DNA of 64,000 bases from an uncultured Clostridia bacterium (GCA_947088135.1 CAMUFJ010000002.1:23955-87954), one strand, 5' to 3'. Positions 18,067 to 26,037 are shown, numbered from the stretch's first letter. Translations and numbers: made by a program. Notes: generated by a model not told the origin, from the letters alone.

Positions 18067-18219
18067 GGAGGGCAACCCTCCTCGCGGGGAGTATCTATCA
18101 CTTGGCTCCCCTTGATTGAAGGGGAGCCGACTACGGAGCAGAATGAGGGAGTTGCAGGCAGCGCAACAAGAACAATGCGCGCCCCGACCAACCGGTCGGG
18201 GCGCGCACCAAACACCGTA
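18067..18219. repeat. Intergenic palindromes between copy A and sigK
   Basis: This stretch holds GGCTCCCC...GGGGAGCC (about 18103-18128), part of the palindrome family also seen at 21.0, 21.66 and 22.55 kb. It also has a very stable hairpin GCGCGCCCCGACC/GGTCGGGGCGCGC (18177-18208) just after the sigK stop. The latter may end sigK transcription, although no T run follows on the minus strand. No gene is visible. Confidence 0.6.
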
Positions 18220-18918
18220 CTATTCCGATAAAAAATCTTCCCGTTTCAGTCCCGCGCGCAATTTCTCCAACGCGCGCTTTTCGATGCGGGAAACGTAGCT
18301 CCTCGAAATCTTCATCTTCTGCGCCACTTCGCGTTGCGCGAGCGGCACCCCGCCGGCGAGGGCGTAACGCAGGCAGATGATCACCGTTTCCCGCTCCGTT
18401 AAGAGCGCGCGCACGGCGGTCAAAAATTTCTCCTGCATGAGCGACTGCTCCACGCCCGCAAACACTTTATCCTCTTTTTCGAAGAGAAGATCCATAAGGG
18501 TAAGCTCGTTGCCGTCCTTATCCGTACCCACGGGGTCGGAAAGGGAAACGTTGCACTTGTGCTTTTTCCCCGCACGAATGAGCATGAGGATCTCGTTTTC
18601 GATACACCGCGCCGTATAGGTTGCAAGGCGCACCCCGCGCCCCGGTTCGAACGTATTGATCGCTTTGATGAGTCCGATACTGCCTACCGAGAGCATATCG
18701 TCCGTTTCCGCCGCCCCGTTGTACTTTTTTACGATATGTGCGACCAAACGCATATTATGGCGGACGAGGATATCTTTGGCGTGTTTGTCGCCCTCCCGCG
18801 CGAGCTTCAAATACTTCTCCTCGTCCTTGGCGGAAAGGGGCTTAGGGTACGACCCGCCGTCTACCGCTCCCGTGAAAAAAAACAGCCGACCGAGTACGGC
18901 ATAAAACATTTCCAGCAT
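18220..18918 (-). CDS. sigK: Sporulation sigma factor SigK
   Basis: SigK is the late mother-cell sigma factor. The gene is intact at 232 residues and is not split by a skin element. It starts with a short hydrophobic pro-sequence (MLEMFYAVLGRLFFFTG, residues 1-17), then the conserved YPKPLSAKDEEKYLKL. Region 2 contains NMRLVAHIVKKY and GSIGLIKAINTFEPGRG, then LATYTARCIENEILMLIR. Region 4 ends with ISRSYVSRIEKRALEKL. The pro-sequence suggests activation by SpoIVFB-type cleavage. GAGGTGATC precedes the ATG, and a CATACAAT element upstream fits a SigE -10. Presence of sigK supports a spore-forming ancestry. Confidence 0.93.
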   Translation of the reverse strand: MLEMFYAVLGRLFFFTGAVDGGSYPKPLSAKDEEKYLKLAREGDKHAKDILVRHNMRLVAHIVKKYNGAAETDDMLSVGSIGLIKAINTFEPGRGVRLATYTARCIENEILMLIRAGKKHKCNVSLSDPVGTDKDGNELTLMDLLFEKEDKVFAGVEQSLMQEKFLTAVRALLTERETVIICLRYALAGGVPLAQREVAQKMKISRSYVSRIEKRALEKLRAGLKREDFLSE

Positions 18919-18936
18919 ACGATCACCTCTCCCGCT

Positions 18937-18967
18937 ATTGTATGCCGTACGGAGTTTGTCCTATTAC
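18937..18967 (-). promoter_or_regulatory. Candidate SigE-type promoter of sigK
   Basis: On the minus strand, CATACAAT (18937-18944) matches the SigE -10 consensus. A GTAATAG element (18961-18967) lies about 16 bases upstream and is a partial match to the -35. SigE control of sigK is established in spore formers; assignment here is an inference. Confidence 0.5.
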
Positions 18968-19086
18968 GTTTTACGCCAATCCGCCCTTCCGTTCCCCTGC
19001 GATCGCAGGTCGGCTCGACATGGTTCCGCCCTGATTTTCGCGTGATACCACAACGCATTATCTTTGTCAAGATAGGGTCTGCAAAC

Positions 19087-19110
19087 AAAAAAGCGTTGCC
19101 GGAGCAACGC
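19087..19110 (-). terminator. Terminator of aspS
   Basis: GCGTTGC pairs with GCAACGC (19093-19099 with 19104-19110), followed on the minus strand by a six-T run. Confidence 0.75.
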
Positions 19111-19119
19111 CTTTGAACG

Positions 19120-20877
19120 TTATTTCTTTTCGGGTTTTACGATGCGGATATGCACGTCGTCCGTCTGCTTTTGTTCCACGGGCGAAGGCGCGTTCATGAG
19201 CAGATCGCGCGCCTTGGCGTTCATGGGGAACGCGATAACTTCGCGGATATTCACCGTGTCCGAAATGAGCATGACCATTCTGTCCACGCCGGGAGCAACG
19301 CCCGCGTGCGGGGGTGCGCCGAACTCGAACGCATGGTAGAGAGCGGGGAATTTTTTCACCACCTCTTCCTTGCCGAGCCCCACGAGCGAGAACGCTTTGA
19401 GCATGATCTCGGGGTCGTGGTTTCTGACCGCGCCCGAGGAAAGCTCCACGCCGTTGCACACAATGTCGTATTGATAGGCGAGCACTTCGAGGGGATCTTT
19501 TGCCTCCAACGCCTTCATTCCGCCCTGAGGCATGGAGAACGGATTGTGGCAGAATTCGAGCTCTCCGCTCTCTTCGCCGATCTCGTACATGGGGAAGTCG
19601 ACGATCCAGCAGAAACGGTACACGTTCTTCTCCAACAAATCGAGCCCGTTCCCGAGCATGGTGCGCAAAACCCCCGCGCGCTTCTGCACGACGGAGAGCT
19701 TCTCCTCCGCGACGACGGCAACGAACGCGCCCTTTTCGAGCCCGAGGAAACGGCTGATCTCCTCGTTTTTCTCCGCCACGAATTTGGCGATTCCGCCCGC
19801 GGGAGCGCCGTTCTCGTCCAGCTTCCACCAGAACATCGCCCCCCCTTCCGTTTTGATTTTAAATTCCTCCGCCGTTTTATCGATCCACTTGCGGGCAACG
19901 TTGACGCCGTTCACCGCGATCGCCTTCACCCGCTTTCCTTCGAGTGCGGCAAACCCGCAGCCCTGCATAAACTCGGTAATATCCTTAACGGTGAGCGGGT
20001 TGCGCAAATCGGGCTTGTCGGAGCCGTACGTTTCGAGCGCCTCGCGGTAAGGAACGCGCTTGAAAGGCGGTTTATCCGCATCCCAGCCCGAATATTTTGC
20101 AAACACGGGAGGAAGCACCTCTTCGAGCACGGCGAAAACGTCCTCCTGCGTCGCAAACGCCATTTCGATATCGAGCTGATAGAACTCGCCGGGGGAACGG
20201 TCTGCGCGGGCGTCCTCGTCGCGGAAACAGGGCGCGATCTGGAAATATTTGTCGAACCCCGAGCACATTAAGAGCTGTTTGTACTGTTGCGGCGCTTGGG
20301 GAAGCGCGTAAAACTCACCGGGATAAAGACGGCTGGGCACGATATAGTCGCGCGCGCCCTCGGGCGAAGAGCTCGTTAAAATGGGCGTGGAGATTTCGGT
20401 AAATCCGCGTTCGGTCATAAGACGGCGCAAGTCCGCGATGATCTGGGCGCGGAGAACGATCTTGTCCCGCACCGCGCTGTTGCGAAGATCGAGGAAGCGG
20501 TAGCGAAGCCGCGCATCCTCCCCCGCCTCCGTGGAATGAGAAACCTCGAAGGGAAGCGCGGGCACCGTGCGCCGACCGAGCACCTCCACCTTTTCGGGAA
20601 TAATTTCGATGAGCCCCGTTGCGATTTTATCGTTGGGAGAAGTGCGCAGAACGACTTTCCCCTCCACCGAAACGGTGGACTCGGTGGGAATGTCGCGCAG
20701 AGCGGAAAGACAGGGATCTTCCGTCGCCACTACCTGTGTCGTGCCGTAAAAGTCGCGAAGAACCGCGAAGAGCACCCCGCCCTTGTCGCGCTTGGAATCG
20801 AGCCAGCCCGAAATTTTCACCTGCTTGCCCGCGTCCTCCGCGCGCAGTTCGTTACAATGATGCGTTCTGTAAAACAT
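19120..20877 (-). CDS. aspS: Aspartyl-tRNA synthetase
   Basis: This class II synthetase charges tRNA-Asp. The ATG at 20877 gives 585 residues; an in-frame GTG four codons earlier overlaps the ribosome-binding site GTGGAG and is rejected. The N-terminal OB-fold anticodon domain includes VKISGWLDSKRDKGGVLFAVLRD. The catalytic core has motif 2 (APCFRDEDARADRSPGEFYQ) and motif 3 (PHAGVAPGVDRMVM). A bacterial GAD insertion domain lies in between. It has its own promoter and terminator. Whether it is discriminating or also charges tRNA-Asn cannot be settled here. Confidence 0.97.
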   Translation of the reverse strand: MFYRTHHCNELRAEDAGKQVKISGWLDSKRDKGGVLFAVLRDFYGTTQVVATEDPCLSALRDIPTESTVSVEGKVVLRTSPNDKIATGLIEIIPEKVEVLGRRTVPALPFEVSHSTEAGEDARLRYRFLDLRNSAVRDKIVLRAQIIADLRRLMTERGFTEISTPILTSSSPEGARDYIVPSRLYPGEFYALPQAPQQYKQLLMCSGFDKYFQIAPCFRDEDARADRSPGEFYQLDIEMAFATQEDVFAVLEEVLPPVFAKYSGWDADKPPFKRVPYREALETYGSDKPDLRNPLTVKDITEFMQGCGFAALEGKRVKAIAVNGVNVARKWIDKTAEEFKIKTEGGAMFWWKLDENGAPAGGIAKFVAEKNEEISRFLGLEKGAFVAVVAEEKLSVVQKRAGVLRTMLGNGLDLLEKNVYRFCWIVDFPMYEIGEESGELEFCHNPFSMPQGGMKALEAKDPLEVLAYQYDIVCNGVELSSGAVRNHDPEIMLKAFSLVGLGKEEVVKKFPALYHAFEFGAPPHAGVAPGVDRMVMLISDTVNIREVIAFPMNAKARDLLMNAPSPVEQKQTDDVHIRIVKPEKK

Positions 20878-20928
20878 ATGTCGCTCCACGAATGTTAGAT
20901 TTAAATTGCTTGTAAATAAGTTGTTTTT

Positions 20929-20957
20929 ATTTTATTCCTTTCCCGCAGATAAGTCAA
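20929..20957 (-). promoter_or_regulatory. Promoter of aspS
   Basis: On the minus strand, TTGACT (20952-20957), a 17-base spacer and TAAAAT (20929-20934). The leader would be about 45 bases. No T-box element was seen. Confidence 0.7.
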
Positions 20958-20997
20958 GTAAATAACGCCCGTCATTTTAAGCGAAGTAATGTTGACA

Positions 20998-21046
20998 ATC
21001 CCCTTCCCTACCCCTCCCCTTTGTCAAAGGGGAGGGCAAGATAAAA
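20998..21046. repeat. Palindromic intergenic repeat (CCCCTCCCC type)
   Basis: CCCCTCCCCTTTGTCAAAGG with GGAGGGCAAG forms a near-perfect hairpin with a short loop. Related copies are at about 18103, 21654 and 22537. It sits about 30 bases from dispersed copy B. Confidence 0.65.
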
Positions 21047-21077
21047 TGATGCGCGCGGAGCAAAACCGCGCTTTTGC

Positions 21078-21176
21078 GGTAGCGGACACAATTTGCCGCA
21101 CACCTGAGGCTTACTGACTTTTAATAGACGGGCTCAACGCTCCCGTGACTTGGAGAGAGTAACTCGGTTACAAGCC
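21078..21176 (-). repeat. Dispersed repeat, copy B
   Basis: This is the reverse-oriented match to 17969-18066. The block CAGGTGTGCGGCAAATTGTG is identical in both copies. With copy A it flanks sigK and aspS as an inverted pair. A further hairpin CTTTTCGC/GCGAAAAG follows at 21184-21201. No gene is visible in 20958-21223. Confidence 0.75.
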
Positions 21177-21223
21177 CGCAAAGCTTTTCGCTTGCGAAAA
21201 GTTTGCGAAATCGTAAAAATCGC

Positions 21224-21252
21224 TTGATTATTTTCCGAAATTGGGTTATACT
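21224..21252 (+). promoter_or_regulatory. Promoter of the SRP RNA gene
   Basis: TTGATT (21224-21229), a 17-base spacer and TATACT (21247-21252). Confidence 0.75.
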
Positions 21253-21258
21253 ATATAA

Positions 21259-21512
21259 GCTGTGATAGGCGGGGAGTTAGCGGTGCCCTGTATCTGCAAT
21301 CCGCTATAGCAGAGCCGAACGCTTTTCTCGGTGTCGTGTGTGGAAGGCAGCACGCGGAAAGGGATGTTGATAACAAGGTCTTATGCAACGTGCGTCCGCG
21401 AACCGTGTCAGGGCAGGGATGCAGCAGCACTAAACGGTGCCGTGCGTGTGCCATAAGGTAGCTTTGTCGGAGTTACCTCCCGCGTTACCGCTTCGGTATA
21501 CGGCAACAAAAA
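21259..21512 (+). ncRNA. ffs: Signal recognition particle RNA, long Gram-positive form
   Basis: The 5' part shows the Alu-domain signature typical of Bacillota: GGGGAGTTAGCGGTGCCCTG, then TGCAATCCGCTATAGCAGAG. The S-domain hairpin appears later as CCGTGTCAGGGCAGGGATGC followed by AGCAGCACTAAACGGTGC, close to the universal GUCAGG...GAAGCAGC loop that binds Ffh. A promoter stands just upstream and a strong terminator downstream, so it is an independent unit. Exact ends are estimated. The protein partners ffh and ftsY lie within 5 kb. Confidence 0.9.
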
Positions 21513-21543
21513 AAGCACTCACAGTTTTTTTTCGAATGATAAA

Positions 21544-21572
21544 CCCGTTGGGATTCCCAACGGGCTTTTTTC
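21544..21572 (+). terminator. Terminator of the SRP RNA gene
   Basis: CCCGTTGGG/CCCAACGGG (21544-21552 with 21556-21564) is followed by CTTTTTTCTTT. Confidence 0.85.
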
Positions 21573-21766
21573 TTTGTTCTTTTCCTCGCTTTCACATTCC
21601 CCGCTTTGTTTCCCCTATGTCATCTTTACTTCCCCTTCGCCTCACTATTCTCGCCTCCCCCCTATCAAGGGGGAAGGCAAGAATTTCGAACGATTAAGCC
21701 TGTCATTAACGAACGTGAAGAATCTCCCGCGCCGCGGGGAGAAAAGCTTTATTGTCAAAAAAGCGC
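21573..21766. repeat. Gap with two palindromes, no gene seen
   Basis: It contains CCCCCCTATCAAGGGGGAAG (about 21656-21675), a member of the palindromic repeat family, and CTCCCGCGCCGCGGGGAG (about 21722-21739). Short open frames here lack ribosome-binding sites and known similarity. Confidence 0.5.
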
Positions 21767-21958
21767 CTACACCGCTTTTGCCGTCAGTTTCCACTGTTGA
21801 CCGTTTGGCATACAATATGTAAGATAGTGCCCTTCCTGTACAATTTCCCCGCAAAAATAATCGTCAATCAACAGTTTTATTTCCGCGAGCAACTCTCCGC
21901 CTGTAATCGGCGGCTCTTTTTTTGCCATGATTTCGTCAAAGTTGAGTTCGTTTTTCAT
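21767..21958 (-). CDS. Small hypothetical protein (63 residues)
   Basis: I do not recognise the family. The start MKNELNFDEIMAKKEPPITG is supported by AGGAG eight bases upstream, while the longer frame begins inside the divergent promoter region. The sequence is amphipathic and mildly acidic (ELLAEIKLLIDDYFCGEI), with no membrane segment. It diverges from the tandem-HTH regulator at 22093, with 134 bp between them that hold AT-rich -10-like elements and inverted repeats. This arrangement suggests it is the regulator's target. Confidence 0.6.
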   Translation of the reverse strand: MKNELNFDEIMAKKEPPITGGELLAEIKLLIDDYFCGEIVQEGHYLTYCMPNGQQWKLTAKAV

Positions 21959-22020
21959 TTTTGTTTCTCCTGAATTTTTTTCTAATTGCGCGCACAAATT
22001 AGTGTACCTCTATTATACAG

Positions 22021-22062
22021 TGCGGAACTATGAAACATCAAGCAAAATTGCATACTTCCGCA
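22021..22062. promoter_or_regulatory. Candidate operator: spaced inverted repeat TGCGGAA/TTCCGCA
   Basis: TGCGGAA (22021-22027) and TTCCGCA (22056-22062) are inverted and 28 bases apart, in the gap between the small protein gene and the XRE gene. A near-palindrome TTGCGCGCACAA lies at 21986-21997. Binding by the neighbouring XRE protein is an inference. Confidence 0.35.
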
Positions 22063-22092
22063 CAAAATACTTTGTAGAAAGAGGTCGATTTT

Positions 22093-22527
22093 ATGGATAT
22101 TTTGTCGAATTTGTCAGATTCACTAAAAGAATTGATTACGCTTAACGGTTTGAACGAAAAAACGCTTGCGGAAAAATCCAATGTTGCAATTTCTTCCATT
22201 TCTGCCTATATTAACAAAAAGCAAGCACCCTATCTTGAAAATTTGATAACGCTTGCCGATTTCTTCGGTTGTTCTATTGATTATTTGTTGGAACGGACGG
22301 ACAATTTACCGAAAAAAGAATATAGAACCTGTCCGCCTTTTTCGCAGAGATTTAACGAGCTATTAAAACTGCACAAATATTCTTATGCCGACTTTCAAGA
22401 CAAAATCGCAAAAAGCAGTTTTTATGAATGGAAACGCGGGGATAGCGTTCCCACACTGCAAAACTTAACGGATTTAGCGAAGATATTCGATTGTTCCGTC
22501 GATTATCTTCTCGGCAGAGAAACGTAA
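22093..22527 (+). CDS. Tandem helix-turn-helix XRE-family regulator
   Basis: The 144 residues hold two Cro/CI-like helix-turn-helix units. The first (about 1-72) includes LNEKTLAEKSNVAISSISAY and ends LADFFGCSIDYLLERTDN. The second (about 80-144) includes YADFQDKIAKSSFYEWKRG and ends LAKIFDCSVDYLLGRET. AGAGGT precedes the ATG by about nine bases. The lower GC of this gene compared with its neighbours hints at transfer. Likely targets are its own promoter and the divergent small gene; this is inferred from position only. Confidence 0.8.
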   Translation: MDILSNLSDSLKELITLNGLNEKTLAEKSNVAISSISAYINKKQAPYLENLITLADFFGCSIDYLLERTDNLPKKEYRTCPPFSQRFNELLKLHKYSYADFQDKIAKSSFYEWKRGDSVPTLQNLTDLAKIFDCSVDYLLGRET

Positions 22528-22536
22528 AACCCCCGC

Positions 22537-22572
22537 CCCTGCCCCTCCCCCTTGCATAAGGGGGAGGGCAAG
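22537..22572. repeat. Palindromic intergenic repeat
   Basis: CCCCTCCCCCTTGCATAAGG with GGGAGGGCAAG forms the same kind of hairpin as at 20998-21046. It lies just after the XRE gene. Confidence 0.6.
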
Positions 22573-22615
22573 AGAAATAAGGATAAGCCCCCCAGAGGGG
22601 AAACCGAGGGTGAAC

Positions 22616-22655
22616 AAAAACAGCCGTGCGCGGTAACTGCGCACGGCTGTTTTTG
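22616..22655. terminator. Bidirectional terminator between XRE gene and khpA
   Basis: The 11-bp stem CAGCCGTGCGC/GCGCACGGCTG (22621-22631 with 22639-22649) is flanked by an A run and a T run. Confidence 0.85.
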
Positions 22656-22664
22656 CAATAGAAA

Positions 22665-22910
22665 TTACTCCTCGCTTGAACGTTCGGTAATTTCTACGTT
22701 ATACTTCTTGGAATCCTTGGGGGTCGCGGCGCGCACGATGGTGCGGAGCGCCTTCGCGATTTTACCCTGTTTTCCGATGACCTTGCCCATATCGGAATCG
22801 GACAGCAAAACGGTAACGTTGATCGCGTCGTCCGTTTCCTCCGTGCGATATTCGATATTTGCCTTATCCTCGGCGAACTGTTCCACGATGTACTTGATGA
22901 GTTCTAACAT
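22665..22910 (-). CDS. khpA: KH-domain RNA-binding protein KhpA
   Basis: This 81-residue single KH domain has the GKVIGKQGKIAKALR loop (GxxG motif) at about residues 42-56. In Bacillota KhpA partners with KhpB/EloR in RNA binding and cell elongation control. It follows rpsP by 36 bases, as in many relatives. The usual next genes, rimM and trmD, are missing, and a terminator follows instead. Confidence 0.92.
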   Translation of the reverse strand: MLELIKYIVEQFAEDKANIEYRTEETDDAINVTVLLSDSDMGKVIGKQGKIAKALRTIVRAATPKDSKKYNVEITERSSEE

Positions 22911-22946
22911 AGCCTCCTCCTTATTCCGCTAAAACGCGATAAGAGC

Positions 22947-23237
22947 TTACTTCTTTTTCTTCGTCTTGGTCTTGGCGGGGCTGAGCTTTTTGGACTGTTC
23001 CATTGCGCCCGCTTTAACGAGCAACGACTTCACGGTTTCCGTGGGCTGTACGCCCTTGCCGAGCCATTCTTTCGCCTTTTCGACGTCTACGGTGAGGGTC
23101 ACGGGCGTGGACTTGGGATCGTAGTAACCGATCTTTTCGATATATTCGCCCGTAGCCGCCTTACGCGCGTCTACGACCACGATGCGGTAAACGGGGGACT
23201 TCTTGTCACCGAGTCTTACCAAACGCATCTTAACCAT
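22947..23237 (-). CDS. rpsP: 30S ribosomal protein S16
   Basis: The start [20 protein letters not shown] is supported by GGAGGT seven bases upstream, giving 96 residues. It shows the S16 core with [16 protein letters not shown] and [20 protein letters not shown], then a lysine-rich tail. It lies between ffh and khpA in the common ylxM-ffh-rpsP-khpA order. Confidence 0.97.
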   Translation of the reverse strand: MVKMRLVRLGDKKSPVYRIVVVDARKAATGEYIEKIGYYDPKSTPVTLTVDVEKAKEWLGKGVQPTETVKSLLVKAGAMEQSKKLSPAKTKTKKKK

Positions 23238-23278
23238 AATACCTACCTCCAAAATTGATTTTCTGTTTTGTGTTTTAT

Positions 23279-24598
23279 TTAAAAGGGAAGGCGCATTTTG
23301 CCCTTTCCGCCCTTTAACTGTTTCATGAGCATTTTCGTCTGTTCGAACTGCTTCAAAAGCTGATTGATTTCCTGCACCGTCGTGCCCGACCCGAGCGCGA
23401 TTCTGCGCTTACGCTGGGAGTTGATGATTTGCGGATTATCCCGCTCGCGCGGCGTCATGGAAAGAATGATCGCCTTGGTGTGCTCCATTTTCTTCTCGTC
23501 GAGGTCTTTTTCGTTGATTTTCATTTTACCTGCGCCGGGGAGCATACTTGCAAGCGCGCCCGCACCGCCCATCTTTTTGAGCGCTTCGAACTGCTGCAAA
23601 TAATCGGTAAGCGTGAAGGAGGCTTCGCGGAGTTTGCGCTGCATCTCTTGCGCTTGCTGTTCCGTGACCGCTTCCTGCGCTTTTTCGATGAGGGAAAGCA
23701 CGTCCCCCATTCCCAAAATGCGGGAAGCCATGCGGTCGGGATAAAAAGGTTCCAAATCAGTGAGCTTTTCCCCCACGCCGACGAACTTGATGGGCTTGCC
23801 CGTGACTGCCTTGATGGAGAGGCACGCGCCGCCGCGGGTATCGCCGTCCAGCTTAGTGAGAATAACGCCCGTCACGTCCAACCGCTCGTTGAAAGTTTGG
23901 GCAACGTTTACGGCGTCCTGACCCGTCATCGCGTCCACGGTAAGGAGGATTTCCGTTACGTCCACCGCTTTTTTGATCTCTTCGAGCTCTTTCATGAGCG
24001 CGTCGTCGATGTGAAGCCGTCCCGCGGTATCCACCACCACGGTGTCGTAACCCATTTTTAAAGCGTATTCCACCGCTTGCTTGGCGGTTTTGGCGGGATT
24101 TTGCGTGCCCTTTTCGAACACCTCCGTTTCCGCCTTCTTCCCTACTACTTTGAGCTGGTCGATCGCCGCGGGACGGTAAATGTCGCACGCGACGAGCAAG
24201 GGGCGCTTCCCCTGCTTTTTGAGTTGAAGGGCGAGTTTCCCGCAAAGGGTAGTCTTTCCCGCGCCCTGCAAGCCGCACATAAGAATAACAGTAGGCGGTT
24301 TAGATGCCACTTCGAGCTTGGCGTTACCCGAACCCATGAGCGCGATTAGCTCGTCGTTCACGATTTTGATGACCTGCTGGGCGGGATTGAGGGATTCCAG
24401 AACCTGCTGTCCCACCGCCTTTTCGGAAACCTCGGCTATAAACTGCTTGGCGACGCGTAAGTTTACGTCCGCCTCCAAAAGGGCGATACGCACCTCCCGC
24501 ATTGCCGAGCGGATTTCGAGCTCGGTAAGCCTTCCCCGCTTGGTGAGCTTACTGAATATGTGGTTGAGCCGCTCGGAGAGCGAACCGAATAATGCCAT
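23279..24598 (-). CDS. ffh: Signal recognition particle protein Ffh
   Basis: This GTPase subunit of SRP binds signal peptides and the SRP RNA. It has 439 residues. The N domain is at 1-90. The G domain has G1 GLQGAGKTT near 108-116, DTAGRLH near 190 and TKLDGD near 247. The methionine-rich M domain is in the last 130 residues, with [10 protein letters not shown] and the [16 protein letters not shown]-binding segment. It shares an operon with ylxM, rpsP and khpA. Its RNA partner is encoded at 21.26 kb and its receptor at 25.1 kb. Confidence 0.98.
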   Translation of the reverse strand: MALFGSLSERLNHIFSKLTKRGRLTELEIRSAMREVRIALLEADVNLRVAKQFIAEVSEKAVGQQVLESLNPAQQVIKIVNDELIALMGSGNAKLEVASKPPTVILMCGLQGAGKTTLCGKLALQLKKQGKRPLLVACDIYRPAAIDQLKVVGKKAETEVFEKGTQNPAKTAKQAVEYALKMGYDTVVVDTAGRLHIDDALMKELEEIKKAVDVTEILLTVDAMTGQDAVNVAQTFNERLDVTGVILTKLDGDTRGGACLSIKAVTGKPIKFVGVGEKLTDLEPFYPDRMASRILGMGDVLSLIEKAQEAVTEQQAQEMQRKLREASFTLTDYLQQFEALKKMGGAGALASMLPGAGKMKINEKDLDEKKMEHTKAIILSMTPRERDNPQIINSQRKRRIALGSGTTVQEINQLLKQFEQTKMLMKQLKGGKGKMRLPF

Positions 24599-24649
24599 AG
24601 TATCCCCTTACTCTATACTTTCTCGGCTTCCGCAAGCCGAATAACAATC

Positions 24650-25036
24650 TTACAGCAGTTCGTCGGCGTGTTCGCGTATCGCCCGCCGTACTTCTTCTTC
24701 GTAATCGCGGTCGAGGATTTTCGCAATCCCCTCGCGTTGATCTTTTGTAAGCCCCGCGCTCTCCGCCCATTTGCCGATGTCCGTCCTCAGAAAGGATTGC
24801 GTTAAGCCGACTTCGGCGATCACGGAGTTGAACCGCAACTTCTCCTCGTACTTTTCGAGCTTCTTTCTGCAAGTGTTCAAGCAATCGGAAACGCTTTGAC
24901 GGGAACAGTTCTTCTGCTCCGCGATTTCGGAAAGCGATAGATCGTAATTGAAATAGAGGTCGGTAATTTCCTGCTGCGTTTTGGTGAGAAGCGGACTGTA
25001 TTTGTCCCAAAGCCGCATGAAATGCAAATCTTCCAT
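24650..25036 (-). CDS. ylxM: YlxM/p13-family putative DNA-binding protein
   Basis: The 128 residues contain a sigma-region-4-like helix-turn-helix (LTKTQQEITDLYFNYDLSLS, then EIAEQKNCSRQSVSDCLN) at about 17-55, followed by a helical region. The family is encoded immediately before ffh and is thought to modulate the SRP pathway, in Streptococcus by binding SRP. GGAGGG precedes the ATG. The C-terminal part (about 85-128) is longer than in short family members. Confidence 0.9.
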   Translation of the reverse strand: MEDLHFMRLWDKYSPLLTKTQQEITDLYFNYDLSLSEIAEQKNCSRQSVSDCLNTCRKKLEKYEEKLRFNSVIAEVGLTQSFLRTDIGKWAESAGLTKDQREGIAKILDRDYEEEVRRAIREHADELL

Positions 25037-25053
25037 ACCACCCTCCTTGCGGT

Positions 25054-25082
25054 ATTATATCCCATAAAAAAACGCCTGTCAA
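25054..25082 (-). promoter_or_regulatory. Promoter of ylxM-ffh-rpsP-khpA
   Basis: On the minus strand, TTGACA (25077-25082), a 17-base spacer and TATAAT (25054-25059): a consensus match except for none of the usual deviations in either hexamer. Confidence 0.85.
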
Positions 25083-25140
25083 GTATTTTTACCGTACAGG
25101 CGAAATTTTTTTGATTTGTAACCTATTCTCTCAGCTTCCG

Positions 25141-26037
25141 TTAAATAAATCCTTCTACAAATTCTTCGGCGTCGAAGGGAACGAGATCGTCGAGCTTTTC
25201 CCCCACGCCCGCAAAGACGACGGGAATGCCGAGCTCCCCGCACAGCGAGAACACGAACCCGCCCTTTGCCGTGCCGTCGAGCTTGGTGAGCACGATACCG
25301 TCGAGCTCCACCGCCTCGTCGAACACGCGCGCCTGATTGACGGCGTTCTGCCCCGTAGTGGCGTCGAGCACCAACAGCTTATAGAACGCCGCTTCGGGAA
25401 ATTCCCGCGTGACGACGCGGTCCATTTTTTTGAGCTCGTTCATTAAGTTTTCTTTTACGTGAAGCCGTCCCGCAGTGTCTACGAGCACCACGTCCGTTCC
25501 CTTCGACTTTGCGGAGGCGACGGCGTCGAAAATGACGGCGGAGGGATCGCTCCCCTCCTCGTGCTTGACGATGCGCACGCCCGCGCGCTCCGCCCACACG
25601 TTGAGCTGGTCGGATGCCGCCGCGCGGAAGGTATCCGCCGCCGCAACCGTCACGCTTTTCTTCTGCGATACGAAATAGTTCGCGACTTTCCCGATCGTGG
25701 TGGTCTTGCCCACCCCGTTTACGCCCACGAACATGATGACGCAGGGGTAAGTGATTTCGGGAATTTCCGCCTCGTTCAAGGTATCTTCGAGAATGTCTTT
25801 CAGCAAATCGGTAACGAATTTTTCGTCCTTTACCTTGTTGCCGATCGCTTCCTCGCGCACCTGATCCACGATCTCCTCGGCAGTACGCACCGACACGTCG
25901 GAAGAAATGAGAATCTCTTCCAACTCGTCGTAAAACTCGTTCCCGATTTTATCTTTCAGGAAGAGTTGGCGCATTTTATGCGCCAACCCGTCTTTCGTCT
26001 TTTTGAGTGCGTTTTTAATTTTTCCGAATAAACCCAT
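25141..26037 (-). CDS. ftsY: Signal recognition particle receptor FtsY
   Basis: This is the membrane-associated GTPase receptor for SRP. At 298 residues it is an NG-core form lacking the long acidic N-terminal A domain found in E. coli. The N domain is helical (1-90). The G domain has G1 GVNGVGKTTT near 104-113, DTAGRLH near 185 and TKLDGTAKGG near 248. It follows smc by 52 bases, and ACGAGGT precedes the ATG. It is probably the distal gene of plsX-rnc-smc-ftsY. Confidence 0.97.
   Translation of the reverse strand: MGLFGKIKNALKKTKDGLAHKMRQLFLKDKIGNEFYDELEEILISSDVSVRTAEEIVDQVREEAIGNKVKDEKFVTDLLKDILEDTLNEAEIPEITYPCVIMFVGVNGVGKTTTIGKVANYFVSQKKSVTVAAADTFRAAASDQLNVWAERAGVRIVKHEEGSDPSAVIFDAVASAKSKGTDVVLVDTAGRLHVKENLMNELKKMDRVVTREFPEAAFYKLLVLDATTGQNAVNQARVFDEAVELDGIVLTKLDGTAKGGFVFSLCGELGIPVVFAGVGEKLDDLVPFDAEEFVEGFI

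Noticed and set aside
21184..21201. Hairpin CTTTTCGC/GCGAAAAG as a terminator
   Set aside because: There is no T run on either strand and no gene end nearby; it may belong to the dispersed repeat.
21251..21454. Open frame of 67 codons on the minus strand overlapping the SRP RNA region
   Set aside because: It lies antisense to clear SRP RNA signature sequences, with no ribosome-binding site or recognisable protein.
22093..22527. Prophage repressor marking an integrated phage
   Set aside because: No integrase, phage structural gene or attachment-like direct repeat was seen around it.
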